Assembly (NCBI GenBank): GCA_027257055.1
Contig: JAPVLO010000180.1
Span: forward strand, 992,001 to 1,056,000
From: Cephalopachus bancanus
Lineage: Eukaryota > Chordata > Mammalia > Primates > Tarsiidae
Length of the DNA stretch: 64,000 bases
Direction of reading: 5' to 3'
Shown here: piece after piece, positions 1-12,090 of the stretch
Numbering within the stretch: position 1 is the stretch's first letter
How the letters are laid out: each line of letters opens with the position of its first letter
The notes under the pieces: model-generated
What the model saw: the letters and a program-made list of their open reading frames with translations, nothing else
The model's database searches: none
Told to the model about the DNA's origin: nothing
Made by a program: the position numbers and the translations under genes

Positions 1-239
1 CTGCTCGTCTGCCTTCCCAGTACCCGTCCAGTGTCATGTACACAGCAGTTGCTCAGTAAGTGTGATGAGTAGGTAGACGAAAAGCTCACTCATGTATATA
101 CTCAAAAGAGAAAGTGAAGTGGGAACTTGTCAGAATTCAAGAGTGGGGAGTAAAATTTTCTGTCTCTATACCCGCTTTTCTAATTATTGTTCTACCATCC
201 AGTTTGAAAGTTTAATTTGTGTGACTTTCTCTCCCTGTA

Positions 240-460
240 TTTGCCAGTCACTGCCCTAGACGCTGTGATGGGTGCAGCACTGGACAAAACAGACCCAGAT
301 CCCTCCCCTCTTAGAACTGAGTTTTTGCGGAGAAGTTAGACAATAAGTGAGAATAATGCTACTTTAGATAGCATTAAACAATAGGAAAACTAAGAAGGAC
401 AGGAGGAAGGGCAGTGATGGGAAGAGGCCATTGTAGGTAGGATGGTCAGAGGAGGAGATC
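240..460. repeat. Ancient L2-like fragment
   Basis: The series 'cactgccctagacgctg', 'ggacaaaacagaccc' and 'ccctcccctct', followed by 'gacaataagtgagaa', follows the order of a very common old mammalian L2-type motif (gain/loss wording such as 'aacaaaacagac' then 'ccctgccctc'). It is heavily diverged and the family name is from memory. Confidence 0.4.
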
Positions 461-484
461 TGAGTCAGTGTTGTTTGCTTTTTA

Positions 485-1370
485 AAAATATTTTATTGTC
501 AAATAATGGTAGACTTACAGCAAAGTTGCCAAAAGAGTGGCGAGAGTGCGTGGAAACCTTTATCCAGCTTCCCCAGTGTGATTGCCATCATGACTAGGGC
601 GTGATCATCAAATGAGAAAAGCAGCACGGTACAGCACTGGGGACTAGACTGCAGGCCTTATGTGAAGGTCACAGCTTCTTTTCCCCAGTGCCATTTTCCT
701 GTCCCGGAGTCCTGCCCAGAACCCACAAGGCACTGGCTGTGTCTCCTGTGTCTCCTCCCGCTTGTGACTGGTCCTCAGCCTCTTCATCTCTTTCATGACC
801 TTGACGTTTTTTGTGGGCGCTGGCCAGTTATGTGTAGACTCCCTCTTAGCATGGATTTTCCTGATGCTTTCTCATACTATATTGAAGTTACACATGTGTG
901 ACAAAAATGCTGCAGACATGATGTGTCTCCCCAGTGCCTTGTATCAGTGGGCACACAACGTCACCTTGTCTCTCCCTCCTGGTATGTCATCCTTGGTCAT
1001 GCTAGTGGTGTCCTGTCTGATAGGTTCCTCCAGTGAAAAGTGACTCCTTTTCCCTTTGAAGTGATGAATGCCTTGGGGCGATGCTTAGAGACTTGGCTGG
1101 TGTCCTGTTTCTCCTCAGATTCTACCTGCAGATTTACCCATTCATCAGTAGATCTACCACCTGTGACTGCTGTGGGATTTGCCTAGAGGAGATTTGGCGC
1201 TTTGCTCGGTAGGTTGCAATTCAGCTCTGTCTGCTATGATTTAGCAGCTCACCCAGTGGTGCTCCCTGTCCCTGGATAACCATCTTCTTTCCATACTTCC
1301 TCGTTTCTGGCCCATAGGATGGGCCAACTTATTGGTCTTTGTTCCCGCCGGCCCAGCCCTGGGCCGCGAG
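485..1370. repeat. Ancient L1-type 3' region fossil
   Basis: The stretch begins 'tagacttacagcaaagttgcc', passes through 'ctcctcccgcttgtgactgg' and 'ctttcatgaccttgacg', and ends in decayed sequence. This order recalls the 3' part of an old (L1M-class) LINE. Short open frames across it (for example 662-901 and 795-1043) are chance readings of the fossil. Confidence 0.4.
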
Positions 1371-3850
1371 GCCTGCTGTTGTCTTTTAATGATTGTATTT
1401 GGGAGCTAAGGCCTGGTGTGGGGCCACCAGCATCTTGGAACACAGAGCGCCGTCCTTTCCCACCTGGTTCCCCTTCGTGAACAGTGGTGCTTCCCCACTC
1501 TGCGGCCACAGCAGGCACTGGGCTGATCCCCATACTTGCAACATGCCCTGCGTCTTTCCTTCGGCATGTCTCACTGTGTCTTTAGCCCATGTTTTTCTAC
1601 TTTCTCCAACCTCAGACTATATTTTCTGGTTCCCATAGTGAATGTTCTTGTCCAGGGGCTGGCCTGTGGCCACAGCAAACACTGGAAGCTTCTCCTGCAT
1701 TTCACTGTAACAGTTGCCTTAAAGCAGAATAAGTTCAGGTGCAGGAAGGCCGGTGCGTTCAGTTCTCATCCTGTTCAAACCAGAAAGCCCTGTATATTCA
1801 AGACGGTGACATACAAATGGAAATGTAACTCTTGGTTTCTCAGAATCATGGCGAACTAGAAAAATTAATTGATCTCAGGGAGGTCCCAGGAGAGTTTGAT
1901 CTTCCTTAGTGCAAGATCCTATTGAGGCCAAGGACACGAGTGAATTTCTTTGGTGAGCTGTTGATTTTGTCCTGGAAGATAGCAAGAAATTGCATTCCTA
2001 ACCTAGCTTGCAAGGGGAGGGAAGGCGGATGGTGCCGGTTTAAAAAGTCTATCTATCCAGCACTAGAAAAGAGACTAAAATCCCATGTGCTCACAGATGA
2101 CACGTCATCCTCAGCTGGTTCAAATGATAGCGTGTTAATACCACAGATGTTACTGGGAAAAAAGGCTGCTTAGCCTTATCATCAAGTCTTATCTCAACTA
2201 TTTTAATCTTTTTGGATGGGGTGTTTATAATAAAATAAATTAGCTAAAACCTCTGGAGTTTAATTTATAGAATACTATAGTATCTAAAGTTGATTGAAGA
2301 TTCAAGCCTTGTGTTGACTGATGTTTGTATTATACCACACAACAGCACATTACGTCTTTTTTGATGGTTTACCAATATATATTGATAGAATAGTTGTTGA
2401 GTATCTAATAATCACTTTGTATATGAGATTAACATAAAAGAGCTGGCTTCAAACTGGAAATAATGTTCTAGTAAACTCTCTATGACAGTGTGGAATAATG
2501 TATACTTATTGATGCGTTCTTCCTAAAAACACAAATTAAACATTAAAAAACCCAGAATCCTTTCCGACTGCCTCATGGGCTGCTGAGAGCATGACCGTGC
2601 CTCTCACGTGTGAGAGATTTGCCAGCCAGCGTCAGCTGAAGGAGACTTGCTGAGTTCCTAAAGTGTCCCCAGCCTTGCAGAATGGAAACCGAATTTGTGG
2701 AAGAACTATTCTTCCGGTGTGGGGCAAGTAAACGTTAAGACCTGGAAGCCCCGTGGCGTGGTAATTGACTTTCAACCAAATAAAATATTTTTCAATCAAA
2801 TATTATTTGACATAGCCTTCTAAAATATTTGGGCAATATCCTGTGTGGGAATATATACTCTTTGGGTAAGTCTGTCTATACAGTTAAACAACTTGGCTGC
2901 TCAGAGTAAACAGTATTAATACCACTCCAAACATTTTCTTCTTACTGGTATTCCATGGAGTCTGAGAAAAGCAACACCAGGTAATTATTTTTTCCAGGCT
3001 CTCCTGCTTAAACAGAGCCCTGAAGCACAAGCTCTAGAATCCTCAGTGGCTCGTTTGTCTTCAGGCGTGGAAGGAAACAAAGCCCATATGTCCCCTGGGA
3101 GCTGAGTTCAAGCCTTGCTCAAGGCCCTTCCTGTCAGTATCTGTCATGGGGGGGTGTTCCCTGGCCCTCCCACGGAGCTGCGGGATGAGCCTGGCTCAGG
3201 GTCTGGGCCTGTCCACCACATGCCACCTCCGCTTCCTCACTCACCCCGACGCCCCCTCGTGTCTTCAGCTTAGAGAATTATCCACATCATTTGAAGGACC
3301 CCAGCCAGTTGGTTCCTCCTTCTCTTGCACTGTTTCTGCCACCTTCCTCCTCTAGTCCCCAGGTTTGCTTCTCTGAATGTCTGCATGCCCCTGTCCCTTG
3401 GCCTTCACCTGCATCATTACCATCACACACATCACAGACATCATGTGTAACTTATCCACCATCCATTACACGCACAGCTTCACTGTCTGCTGCCTCCGCA
3501 GCTAGCTGACCCCTCCTTTGACTGCGGCATTGCTCAGACCTTGTGAGGGAGCATCAGCCCTGCCCTCAAAAACAGTGTCCCCTTTCAGGAGAGGAAAGAC
3601 ACGCCCTTGCCGGGAGGAGCCAAGGAGACAGTCTAGCTGCATGAACAGTGTGGAGGAGGGAGCGGGACACCCAGAGCGGGACCTTGGCATTCTGTCTTGA
3701 AGGGACAGCGAGGTTCCAGAGGCTGAGATGACAAATCCTGGAGGAAGTCCTGTGTGAATAGAAAGAAGGCCCGAGGCAGGTTTAGCCCCGTGGACTCCCT
3801 TAATTCCCTCTGCCAAATCCATGCTGCCTTTGTCATTTAAGTATATAGGA
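1371..3850. other. Intronic stretch without assignable features
   Basis: Mixed composition, with an AT-rich part around 2,180-2,900. No exon, RNA gene or clear repeat recognised. Probably contains further old repeats too diverged to name by eye. Confidence 0.5.
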
Positions 3851-3856
3851 AGTCCC

Positions 3857-4685
3857 TGGACTAGTGGCTTTCAAACTTTTGGCCACCACCCACTGAAAAA
3901 ATGCATGTTATACCATGATGTGGTGCACATGTTTATATACAAGGAGGACTTCAAGAAACCCAGAATGTCTTTTGGGGGGCAGCCCCTTGGAGTCCAGGCT
4001 TCTCCCAGGTGGATGTTCTGGGAGCCCATTGACCTCAGTGGACCAGCTGGTGGTGTTGGGACAGGCTGCATTCGGCTTCAGCGAAATTTTTTTTTAGATT
4101 TTTTTCATGTGTTTGCCCATTTCCTGATGGGTGATTTACGAGCATACCCACTCATACCATGCTGAATGTCCAGCAATTTTTGACCCAAAATGGCATGACC
4201 CCTGTGCCCCACCCTCCCTCTTCCCCTGATCTCACCCCAAGTGACATTTTTTTTGGTTGTTTTCCTGGATGAAAAAAGTCCTCAAAGGGAGATGTTTTGC
4301 CGATGTGGAAGAGGTAAATCAAAAAAACGGCAGAAGCACTAAAAGGCATCAAAACTGATGCGTTCAAAAATTGTCTTAAGCAGTGGAAAAGGCGTCTCGA
4401 TAGATGTGTTGCACCACACAGAGAGGACTTTGACGGTGACTGACGTTTCAATGTGTAAGAATCAATATACCACTTTTATAAATAGGTTCCAGGTTTTTGG
4501 GGGTCTGTTTTGTACACCTGAAGCGAAAGTTGCACTGAACAGTGCCTGTACTTCCCCTTGGTAAATGTGGTGGGCTCAGGTATCGCCTTTTTTTTTTCTT
4601 TTAATTTGCTGGTCATATCTATTAAATTGATTTAGTGATCTACTGTGTGGGGACTCAGGGACTCGAGTTTAACCAATGATGTGTT
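3857..4685. repeat. Decayed interspersed repeat, possibly DNA transposon
   Basis: Opens with 'gtggctttcaaacttttgg' then 'ccaccacccactg'. This resembles the MER-type pattern 'ggttctcaaactttttgaccacgaccca'. The right part near 4,620-4,650 ('gatttagtgatctact') resembles the opposite end of the same pattern. Divergence is high and the family is not certain. Confidence 0.3.
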
Positions 4686-4689
4686 AAAT

Positions 4690-4856
4690 CAGCAGTTCTC
4701 AAAGTGTGCTTCTTTGAGCGGCCTCAGCTTCCCGGGAGCTTGTTAGGAATGCAGGTTCTCTGGCCTACCCAGAAGCTATGGTGGTGGGCCCAGCAGCTGG
4801 TGTTTGCACAGACCCTGGTGATGCTGGTACCTGCTCTAGGCTGCGCAACCAGCACT
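4690..4856. repeat. MER5A-like hAT-Charlie element
   Basis: Starts 'cagcagttctcaaagtgtg', followed by 'gggagcttgttaggaatgca', 'gggcccagcagc' and 'ggtgatgctg'. This is the expected internal order of the non-autonomous hAT element MER5A ('cagtggttctcaaact...cttgtta...gatgctg'). The far terminal repeat is decayed. Confidence 0.6.
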
Positions 4857-5773
4857 GAGTATTCCCTGCACAGCACTGCCCGCCCAGCCCCCGGCTTCAC
4901 CCCACACCCCTCCACCAATAAAAACCTTCTGGAAGCCAGCCTGTCCTCCCATCTACACACCCTCGTCCACAGCACTCCTCCCCGGCCTGCCGTTCTTATT
5001 ATCTGCCAGGTATGTCGGCTCCAGGAGCGCAGGAGCTGTGTTCACCAAGGTATCGGGAGCAGGCCTGGCATGCGCTGGCCGTATGAATGCTTTCTGAGAG
5101 CGAGGGAGGGAGGGGTGCCAAGGAACCCAAGCCTGTGGACCACACGCAATGGTCCAAGTGCTGCTTCGAGCAAAGCAGGCCTCCTTGCGGAGTGGCTCTC
5201 CATGGAGTCTTGGGAGTTGAATCAACCTTGATGCCAGAAAGCCGCAGAGATGCCGGCTGGAGGCAGGAAGCCCTGGTGGCGTGTTGGAATCCATGTGTCT
5301 TTCAGGACCTTAGAGCTGCGGGACCCGCTCGGGAGACCTCTCCCCGGGAAGTTCTCGTGAGTCAGTCCTGTGTAAGCCAGACTTAGTCCTCAGTAGCTCC
5401 TCCAGGGTGATTTCATTAAGGTTCAAGCAGCATGAAAGACCCCGATCCGTGTTACAAGAATCTGCCAGGTGATCTTTGTTCCCATCTCTGAGCCTTCCCA
5501 GGGGTGAAGCATACAGAGCTGTGGGCTGTACGAAGGCTGGTAACGAGCGCATGTGCTTCTTTGATTGGCTTCTCTCTCCCTTTTGGGTCCATGGAGAGCC
5601 AGTGTGTTTTCGGATCTGGACAGAAACTGAGAGGAAGCCTGTGCCTGGTTTCCCAGGGACAGTCAAGCACTCTGGAGCCCGGCACTGCCCACCAGCCCCG
5701 TGACTCTGCCTTTTCAGATAAATCTGCTGCTGGTGCATGTCCTGCTCTCATCGTGCAGTTGTCCTTGTTTGAC

Positions 5774-5899
5774 TTTTTTGTAGAAATGAGATCTTGCTAT
5801 ATAACCCTGTCTGATCTCAAACTGCTAGTCTCAAGCGATCCTCCCACCTCAGCCTCCGGAGTGGCTGGGCTTATAGACGTGAGCTGCTGCACCCAACCC
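5774..5899 (-). repeat. Alu left-monomer (FLAM-like), antisense
   Basis: On the + strand it reads 'ttttttgtagaaatgagatc', then 'ctcaagcgatcctcccacct', 'cagcctcc', and ends 'gtgagctgctgcaccc'. This is the reverse complement of a single Alu left arm without a right arm. Old monomer or a 3'-truncated Alu. Confidence 0.7.
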
Positions 5900-6796
5900 A
5901 GTTGGACTTTTTCTTTTGTATTTTTTATCATTTTAGATTTTGTAAAAATTACTTTCTTTTTTGAAAAACCATACCTTTTAACTTTTGGGTAGGGACTAGG
6001 AAACATTAGCATAAAAAGGAGAGCTCGATGGGGCTTCTGTTCTGTGGAAAGTGGCTGGCTGTGCTTCTGCAGAACTCGACTGTCAGCGTGGGGCTTCTTC
6101 CCTTTGTGCAGGAAAGACAAAGACCAAGTCTTATTTGTAACTCACTTCTGCCTCCTATGGAATGGTGAACGTGAGCTCAAAAATGTGTGGAAGCCGCTGG
6201 AATAACAGCACCTGATTTTCAGGACCATTTGATCCTTGTGTGAGAAGTTTTATGCTATGAAATTGGTCTCATGCAGACATGTGCGCACACACATGTGCAC
6301 ACGCATTTGCAGATACTCTTGTGGCTTGGCCTATCGCCAGCTCCCCCACACTGAGAAGAAAGCCCAGGGAGATCGTGTCCAGGGCAGGCTCTTGGCTGAA
6401 TCCCACAGAGTAGTTTCTTAGGACAAGGGCCAGAGGAAGGCATGGTAGAGTGTCTGTGACACTGACCCCAGAGCCCTTCTGATCACTAGCGAACACGGTC
6501 ACCAGGCACACTCGGAGGTGCTGAGGAACTTGGAAGTCTGTCTTCCTGAAGGGTTCTCTGAGTGACGCTGGTCACCTTCCAGATTTGGGAACTGCTGTTG
6601 TGTGGCCCAGTTTTCTCCAATTCCCTGCCCTTAAATGCCAAGGAGGAGAGGGCTTGAAGGAACAACTGACTGCTTTGTCTTGCTTCCATACAAAAGACAG
6701 AGAAGTTTCACTTTATGATCCTTAAAATAGACTTCTTTAAAGTAGAAGATTTTTTAGCTGTAACCCAAATAAGAGATCACAGTTATTTCAAAATCA

Positions 6797-7593
6797 CAGC
6801 AGGGATGGGGCACTGTGAGCAAGGATGGAGAGAGGGGTCAGCACAGGGATGGGGCGGAGTCAGCAGGGATGGGGCAGAGTCAGCACAGGGATGGGGCGGG
6901 GTCAGCACAGGATGGGACGGGGTCAGCACAGGGATGGGGTGGGATCAACACAGGGAATGGGGCAGTGTCAGCAAGGATGGGATGGAGTCAGCAGGAATGG
7001 GGCGAAGTCAGCTAGGATGGGATAGGGTAAGTGCAGGGATGAGGTGGGGTCAGCGGGGATGGGGTGGGGTCAGCACAGGGATGGGCCGGATCAGCCAGGA
7101 TGGGACAGGATCAGTAGGGATGGAGCAGAATTTGCAGGGATGGGGTGGGATTGACAATGGTGAGGTGGGGTCAGCAGGGATAGGGCGGGGTCAGCACAGG
7201 GATGGGCCAGATCAGCTAGGATGGGACAGGATCAGCAGGGATGGGACAGTTTCAGCAGGGATGGGGTGGGATTGACAATGATGAGGCGGGGTCAGCAGGG
7301 ATGGGGTGGGGTCAGCAGGGGTGAGGTCAGGTGAACTGTTTTCAATTCCTTCCTGCCATCTTTCTTCTGGCCATGAGTTTCAGCACAGGGATGGAGGAGG
7401 GTCAGCACAAGGTAGGATGGGGTCAGCAATGATGGGGTGGGGTCAGCACAAGGATGGGGTGGGGCCAGCAAGAATGGGGCAGGGTCAGCAGCAACAGGGC
7501 AACGTCAGCACAGGGATGGAGCAGGGTCAGCAGGGATGGGGCAGAGTCAGCAGGGATGGGACGGGGTCAGCATAGGGATGGGATGGGGTCAGG
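6797..7593 (+). repeat. G-rich minisatellite, 20-25 bp unit
   Basis: Tandem units built on 'gtcagcacagggatgggg', about 34 copies with variable CA and G/A positions. The array is interrupted at about 7,325-7,386 by roughly 60 bp of unrelated sequence ('ggtgaactgttttcaattcc' and following), and also holds small indels. Open frames through it encode only Gly/Trp/Gln/Asp-rich repeats and are not genes. Many units hold three closely spaced G3-G4 runs. Confidence 0.9.
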
Positions 7594-10180
7594 GCTTTGT
7601 TGCCAGGGCCTACTCAATGTCCTTATTGCTGTGGTGGTCCCACGCGTGTATTGAAGTAGCACAATTTATCAGTCGAATGCTTAAAATTAGTGCGTTTTAT
7701 TGTATAATAAGATCAATAAGTGAAAAATAGGGAAAAAATCAGTTTGATCATTTTCATCTAACAAATGCCAGAGTCTAATGCAAAAATATAGTTGGAGACC
7801 TGATAAACATTGCCAAAGGAAACAGGTGCTCTGTGAAGCTCCCATGTCGTGTAGGGACCATGTCTTTTACCATTTGAGAGTAGAATAAATTTACGGCTAG
7901 TGCACTTACAGAGTTCAGCTTCTGGAAACAGGAGCTGTACAGCCAGGCTGCTGAGGACTTGACACATTGTCTCCACATTCCTTCTTACTGCCCAGAACTA
8001 GTTATTGTAACAGAAGAAAAATCACATATTGCCCACCCTGAAAAACCGAGCTTGTTGACTGCAACTAGAAAATGATCTGCCACCGAGGCGTGTTATCTGC
8101 CAACAGGCGGTCAGGCTAACAGCAGCAGTGTGTTCTGTGGCTCCTCCGGACAGAGTCTGGGCTAGCCGGTCCCTCATTTTGCCGTACCTTAAAGGGTGGT
8201 TTTAAAGGAGAATGGACAGTCGGCCTTGTCCCAGGTGTCTTCCAGACACGAGCATTCTGCACTTTATGCTCTTACTACATGCTGACATGGGAAATCTTTA
8301 TATAAAAAGTAAAATGGACAAGCACACAGTGCTGGTTGTGACATGGCGTAGGGAGTTACTCGAATGATGACAAAAGCGTGTTTCACCAGAGCACACTTGA
8401 GCAGCTTGTTCTTGGTGGCTTCTCTGCAGCACAGACTGTCACTCAAAAGGAGGAGGTGATTTAGCCTGTCATCTAGAGGTAGAAGGATGTGGCAGCATTT
8501 CATGGGTGTCTTCCAGACTCAAAGTCGAAAGCATAATGCTTCACATGACTGAACTGCATTCATTTGATACTTACGTACCTGTACACAGAAAGAGTATTCT
8601 CCAGAGTGAGAACATTTGCCTACTTTGAGCAGTAAGGTTGAGGGTTGGCTGTCTGTTTTGCTTTCTCTTTGAAAACAGACTTGTGTGTTGCTGTGTTGCT
8701 TCTGCAGCCCCAGTGGCTCCTGCCAACACGCCCGCGTTCCCTGTCAGGGCCAGGGTTGCCCCAGCCTCAACGTGGGAAGCCACGTGTGTGCGGCTCTCAG
8801 TGTGTGGGGCTTGCACTCTGCTCATGTGATATCAGATCTCCACTGTAAACTGGCCAGGACGTTTCCCAGCAGAAAATCATCATCGTATCTTCTGCTGGAA
8901 AGTGCACTTCATAAGGCTATTCTCTCCACAAAGGAGAGTAAACACTTTGAGCCCTTCCTCTTCCCCACCTCGGACCTAAACTGCCATTCCCTGTTTCTGA
9001 GACAGTAGTGAATGCTCTGAATTCTCCATCTTGGAAAACCTGGTGCTTTACACATTATCTACAACCCCGCCTCCCCCATCAGAATGCGAGCAGGACAGGC
9101 ATCTGTCGTCCTGCTCCACCTCCCGCTGCGTCTCCAACCAGGGGCCAGAAGCACGTGTCTTCCTCCTGGCCCTGTTGGTGCTGGCATGCCCTTCCCTAGC
9201 CCTCTGCACCTGTGTGCAGGCACTGCAGCAAGCTTGTTTGCCCATTTCTGAGGGACCCTGATCCTTGGATGGAAATCTAAGCAGAGGAGAGGTGTGAGGA
9301 ACATTGGGGTGTGCACAGGGAGTGCCCACAGTGGAGTCAGGAAACACGTTTTCAGCAGTCAGGCTTGTTCAGCCCTGGCCACACCAGCGCAGCTGCCTCC
9401 TCAGGGACCTGGCTTCCTCCATGGGGGCACAGCCTCCTCCCCAGGGGCTGCACGTGCACCCTCAGTGGGCAGGGTTAGAACCCACTTGCTCACAAGAGCC
9501 TGGAAGGAAGGACACTCTGCTTAGAGGGCAATGTCCTGGCTCCTTCCTCACAAGCACTGTGTACTAGGGTCACAGGCCCTCATTTGGGGTCCCCGTGAGC
9601 GCCTCACTGCCATCTCCCTCCAGAGAGGAGACAGAAGCCGAAGCTGGCCAGCAACCTCTGGGGTGTGGCTGCTGAGCACCGAGGGGACCCTGTCCTGTCT
9701 GCTCTGCCCGTGCAGCAGAGTCCTAAGCTGCCTCTGCCATGGCAGGGTCAGCACAAGGGGACGAGGGGTCCAGCCACCTTCCCTCCTGGCTTCTGGATAT
9801 GAGATGGTCTGGAAGCAGCCACATTCAGAAGAAAACAGGACGCTTTAATTCTACTGGAAGTCGCTGCTTAAGAAACCCACGTGCTTTGCTGACTATTTAT
9901 GAGGAACAGCCTTGAGATGATTAGAGGTCTCAAATTTGCCTTTGGCTATTCAACTCAGTAGTCATTTGTAGCTTTTTCTACCAGGCTCTGATGATTATTC
10001 CCTAAATAACTCAATTTTCATGTCATGAAGCAAACTAACTCGCCTGCCACAGGTAACGAACCCTATTTTTAAATTAAACCTTTTGATGTTTCCAGTTTTG
10101 CTTATTTTCTGAGTATAAATGTGCTGTGCACAGTTATAAGTGTAGATGATTACCATTTGAAATGAATCATGAGCACAGCA
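7594..10180. other. Intronic stretch without assignable features
   Basis: No splice-bordered conserved frame, RNA gene or clear repeat recognised. Open frames here are short and unsupported. Confidence 0.5.
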
Positions 10181-10511
10181 CAGTTGTCCCTCTATACCCG
10201 TGGTGGCCCTGGTTCCAGGACACCCTCCGCAGATACTGAAGGCCACGGGTGATCAGGTCCCCGGGGTAGGATGGCCCAGTGTGTGCCTGAAACCTGCGTA
10301 CGCCTTCCTGCAAGCTTTGAACTATCACCAGGTTACTTGTAACACCTAGAGCAATGTCAGTGCCATGCCAGCGTTGCCATACTGTATTGTTTAGGGAAAA
10401 TGACAAGGGAGGAACTCAGCACAGAGGCTTCCGTCCATTTTCCCCCAAACTCTTAATCTGTGGTTGGCTGAATCCAGCAATGTGGAGCCCACAGATACAG
10501 AGCTCTGACTG
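10181..10511 (+). mobile_element. MER2-like Tigger (Tc1/mariner) non-autonomous element
   Basis: Begins 'cagttgtccctctatacccg' and ends 'cagatacagagctctgactg'. These are the imperfect inverted termini of the Tigger-derived MER2 ('cagttgtccctcggtatccg'). Interior landmarks are in order: 'ttggttccaggac'-like at about 10,210, 'actgtattgtttaggga' at 10,381 and 'tggttggctgaatcc' at 10,463. Length of about 331 bp agrees with a near-complete MER2. The right flank begins TA as expected; the left TA is mutated. Too short to encode transposase. Confidence 0.8.
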
Positions 10512-11961
10512 TATTTGGACATTCGCCTTTGCTCTTTATTTAAGAGTTGTGGAGACCCAGTAGATGGGAAAGTGACCATCTGTCTCAGTTCCCACCACCG
10601 AAGGAAGTCGCCACTCCAGTGGTTTCTAGATAACTAGGAGGCCGCCTTTGCTTCTGCCTTTCTTTTTTGTTACCCAGCCATTTGACCTCATTGAGTAGGT
10701 TGGCACAGCCTCCCCACAAGCGGGTGCACCAACTTCTCTTTCTGGCTTTGGCCTGGACAACCAGGAACCTAAAACTGAAGTCAAGGTTCCCAAACCACAG
10801 AAGGAGAAGAAGGGGACTGAGTGGCGAGAGGAAGCCCACAGGCTCCCTGGCGGCCTTTGCCTTGCTCTGCACATCGTTGCTGCTGGTGGGTGAAGCTGGT
10901 CGTGTCCACCTATAGGCCGGTGCCCTTGTGCTGCTGAGCCATGGGTCCATGGGGCACGACTGACCAGCTCTAGGCTTCCATGCTGTCGTCAAGCCTGCCC
11001 ACCTCCCAAAAGCGCGCTAGTTTCAGATTTGGGGTTTTTAAATTTGTTATAATTGAGGGACCGAAGCCATTATTTAAGACTTTTCCAAATATCTCCTGCC
11101 TTGGAGTATTTTGGCTATCTTTTGGGGGGGGTAATTGTGTGGTTTTTTTTCAGCAAGCTCAAATTAGATATGTTAAGTCTGTCAGGGTAACCTTTGACGA
11201 CGATTTACTTGAGTGCAGTAAACATTTTTAAGTTTATGCTTTGGCCAATTCTGAATTAATGCAAAGATTTTTTAAATGTTAAGCATAGATACAGCATATC
11301 TGGCTATCTCTATGAGAATTGCCTTTTAGTTTATTTAAGCATGAAGATATTCATTCCATGCTCAGAACACAGTGGCCGCATGAGGAATAGGGCTGTGCAC
11401 GCTTCAGATACTCCTGTTTCCATGCTTTGTGGCACTTCCCATTTGTCATAACTTCTTGGAGTTGCTCTGTTTTATCTGAGTGTCTGGTTTTTACACGTTC
11501 TGCCCCCCAGTCTGCTCTGAGTCTCAACTGAATGCCAAGGACGTTCTGCGATGGGCTGGACGAGGGGTTGCCTTTAAACAGTGGAGACCACTGAGCCTGC
11601 TTTTCTGAGGGAGCATCTTGGGCCCATGCCTCAGCCCAGAGGCCCCAGCCGCGTCTGGCGGGAGAGGCCCACGACTGGCACAGGCTGCAAATCCCCCGTG
11701 ACCTCAGCAGGGCTCCACGTGGTGTCTGCCACCCTCCTTCTGCCGGGGGCTGTCAGGCTCTACAGCCATCACCCAAGACAGGCTCCTTCAGGGACCCTCC
11801 AGCAGGAGCCAGCTCTCCGCAGCCCACTCGCCAGCCACCTTTCCTGTTCATCAGGAAACCTCCATCAGCTGCAGGCGCCTCACCTGGCCAGATCTCCCAG
11901 GGCTCAGGAGAAGCACCGACTCTTGACTGCTGGTCAGCCACTCTTGGCTCTGTGGGGAACT

Positions 11962-12090
11962 CATGATGCTGGGGTCGAAGGGGCTCCAGGGTAGGGTGGG
12001 AGTGGGAAGCAGGCCTGGAGTAAGTCTGGGTGTGGTGACCCCATGATGCCAGGGTCGGGGGGGGGCTCCAGGGCAGCGTGGAATAGGCCA
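11962..12090 (+). repeat. Two-copy tandem duplication, period about 80 bp
   Basis: 'catgatgctggggtcgaagg' then 'ggctccagggtagggtggg' recurs as 'catgatgccagggtcggggg' then 'ggctccagggcagcgtgga'. Two diverged copies in direct orientation. Confidence 0.6.

Noticed and set aside
3146..3355. Additional upstream DYM exons among intronic frames
   Set aside because: None of the frames between 1 and 29,894 shows dymeclin sequence together with splice borders.
6715..7275. 186-codon Gly/Trp/Gln-rich repeat protein
   Set aside because: It reads through the G-rich minisatellite, and frames in all three phases look alike.
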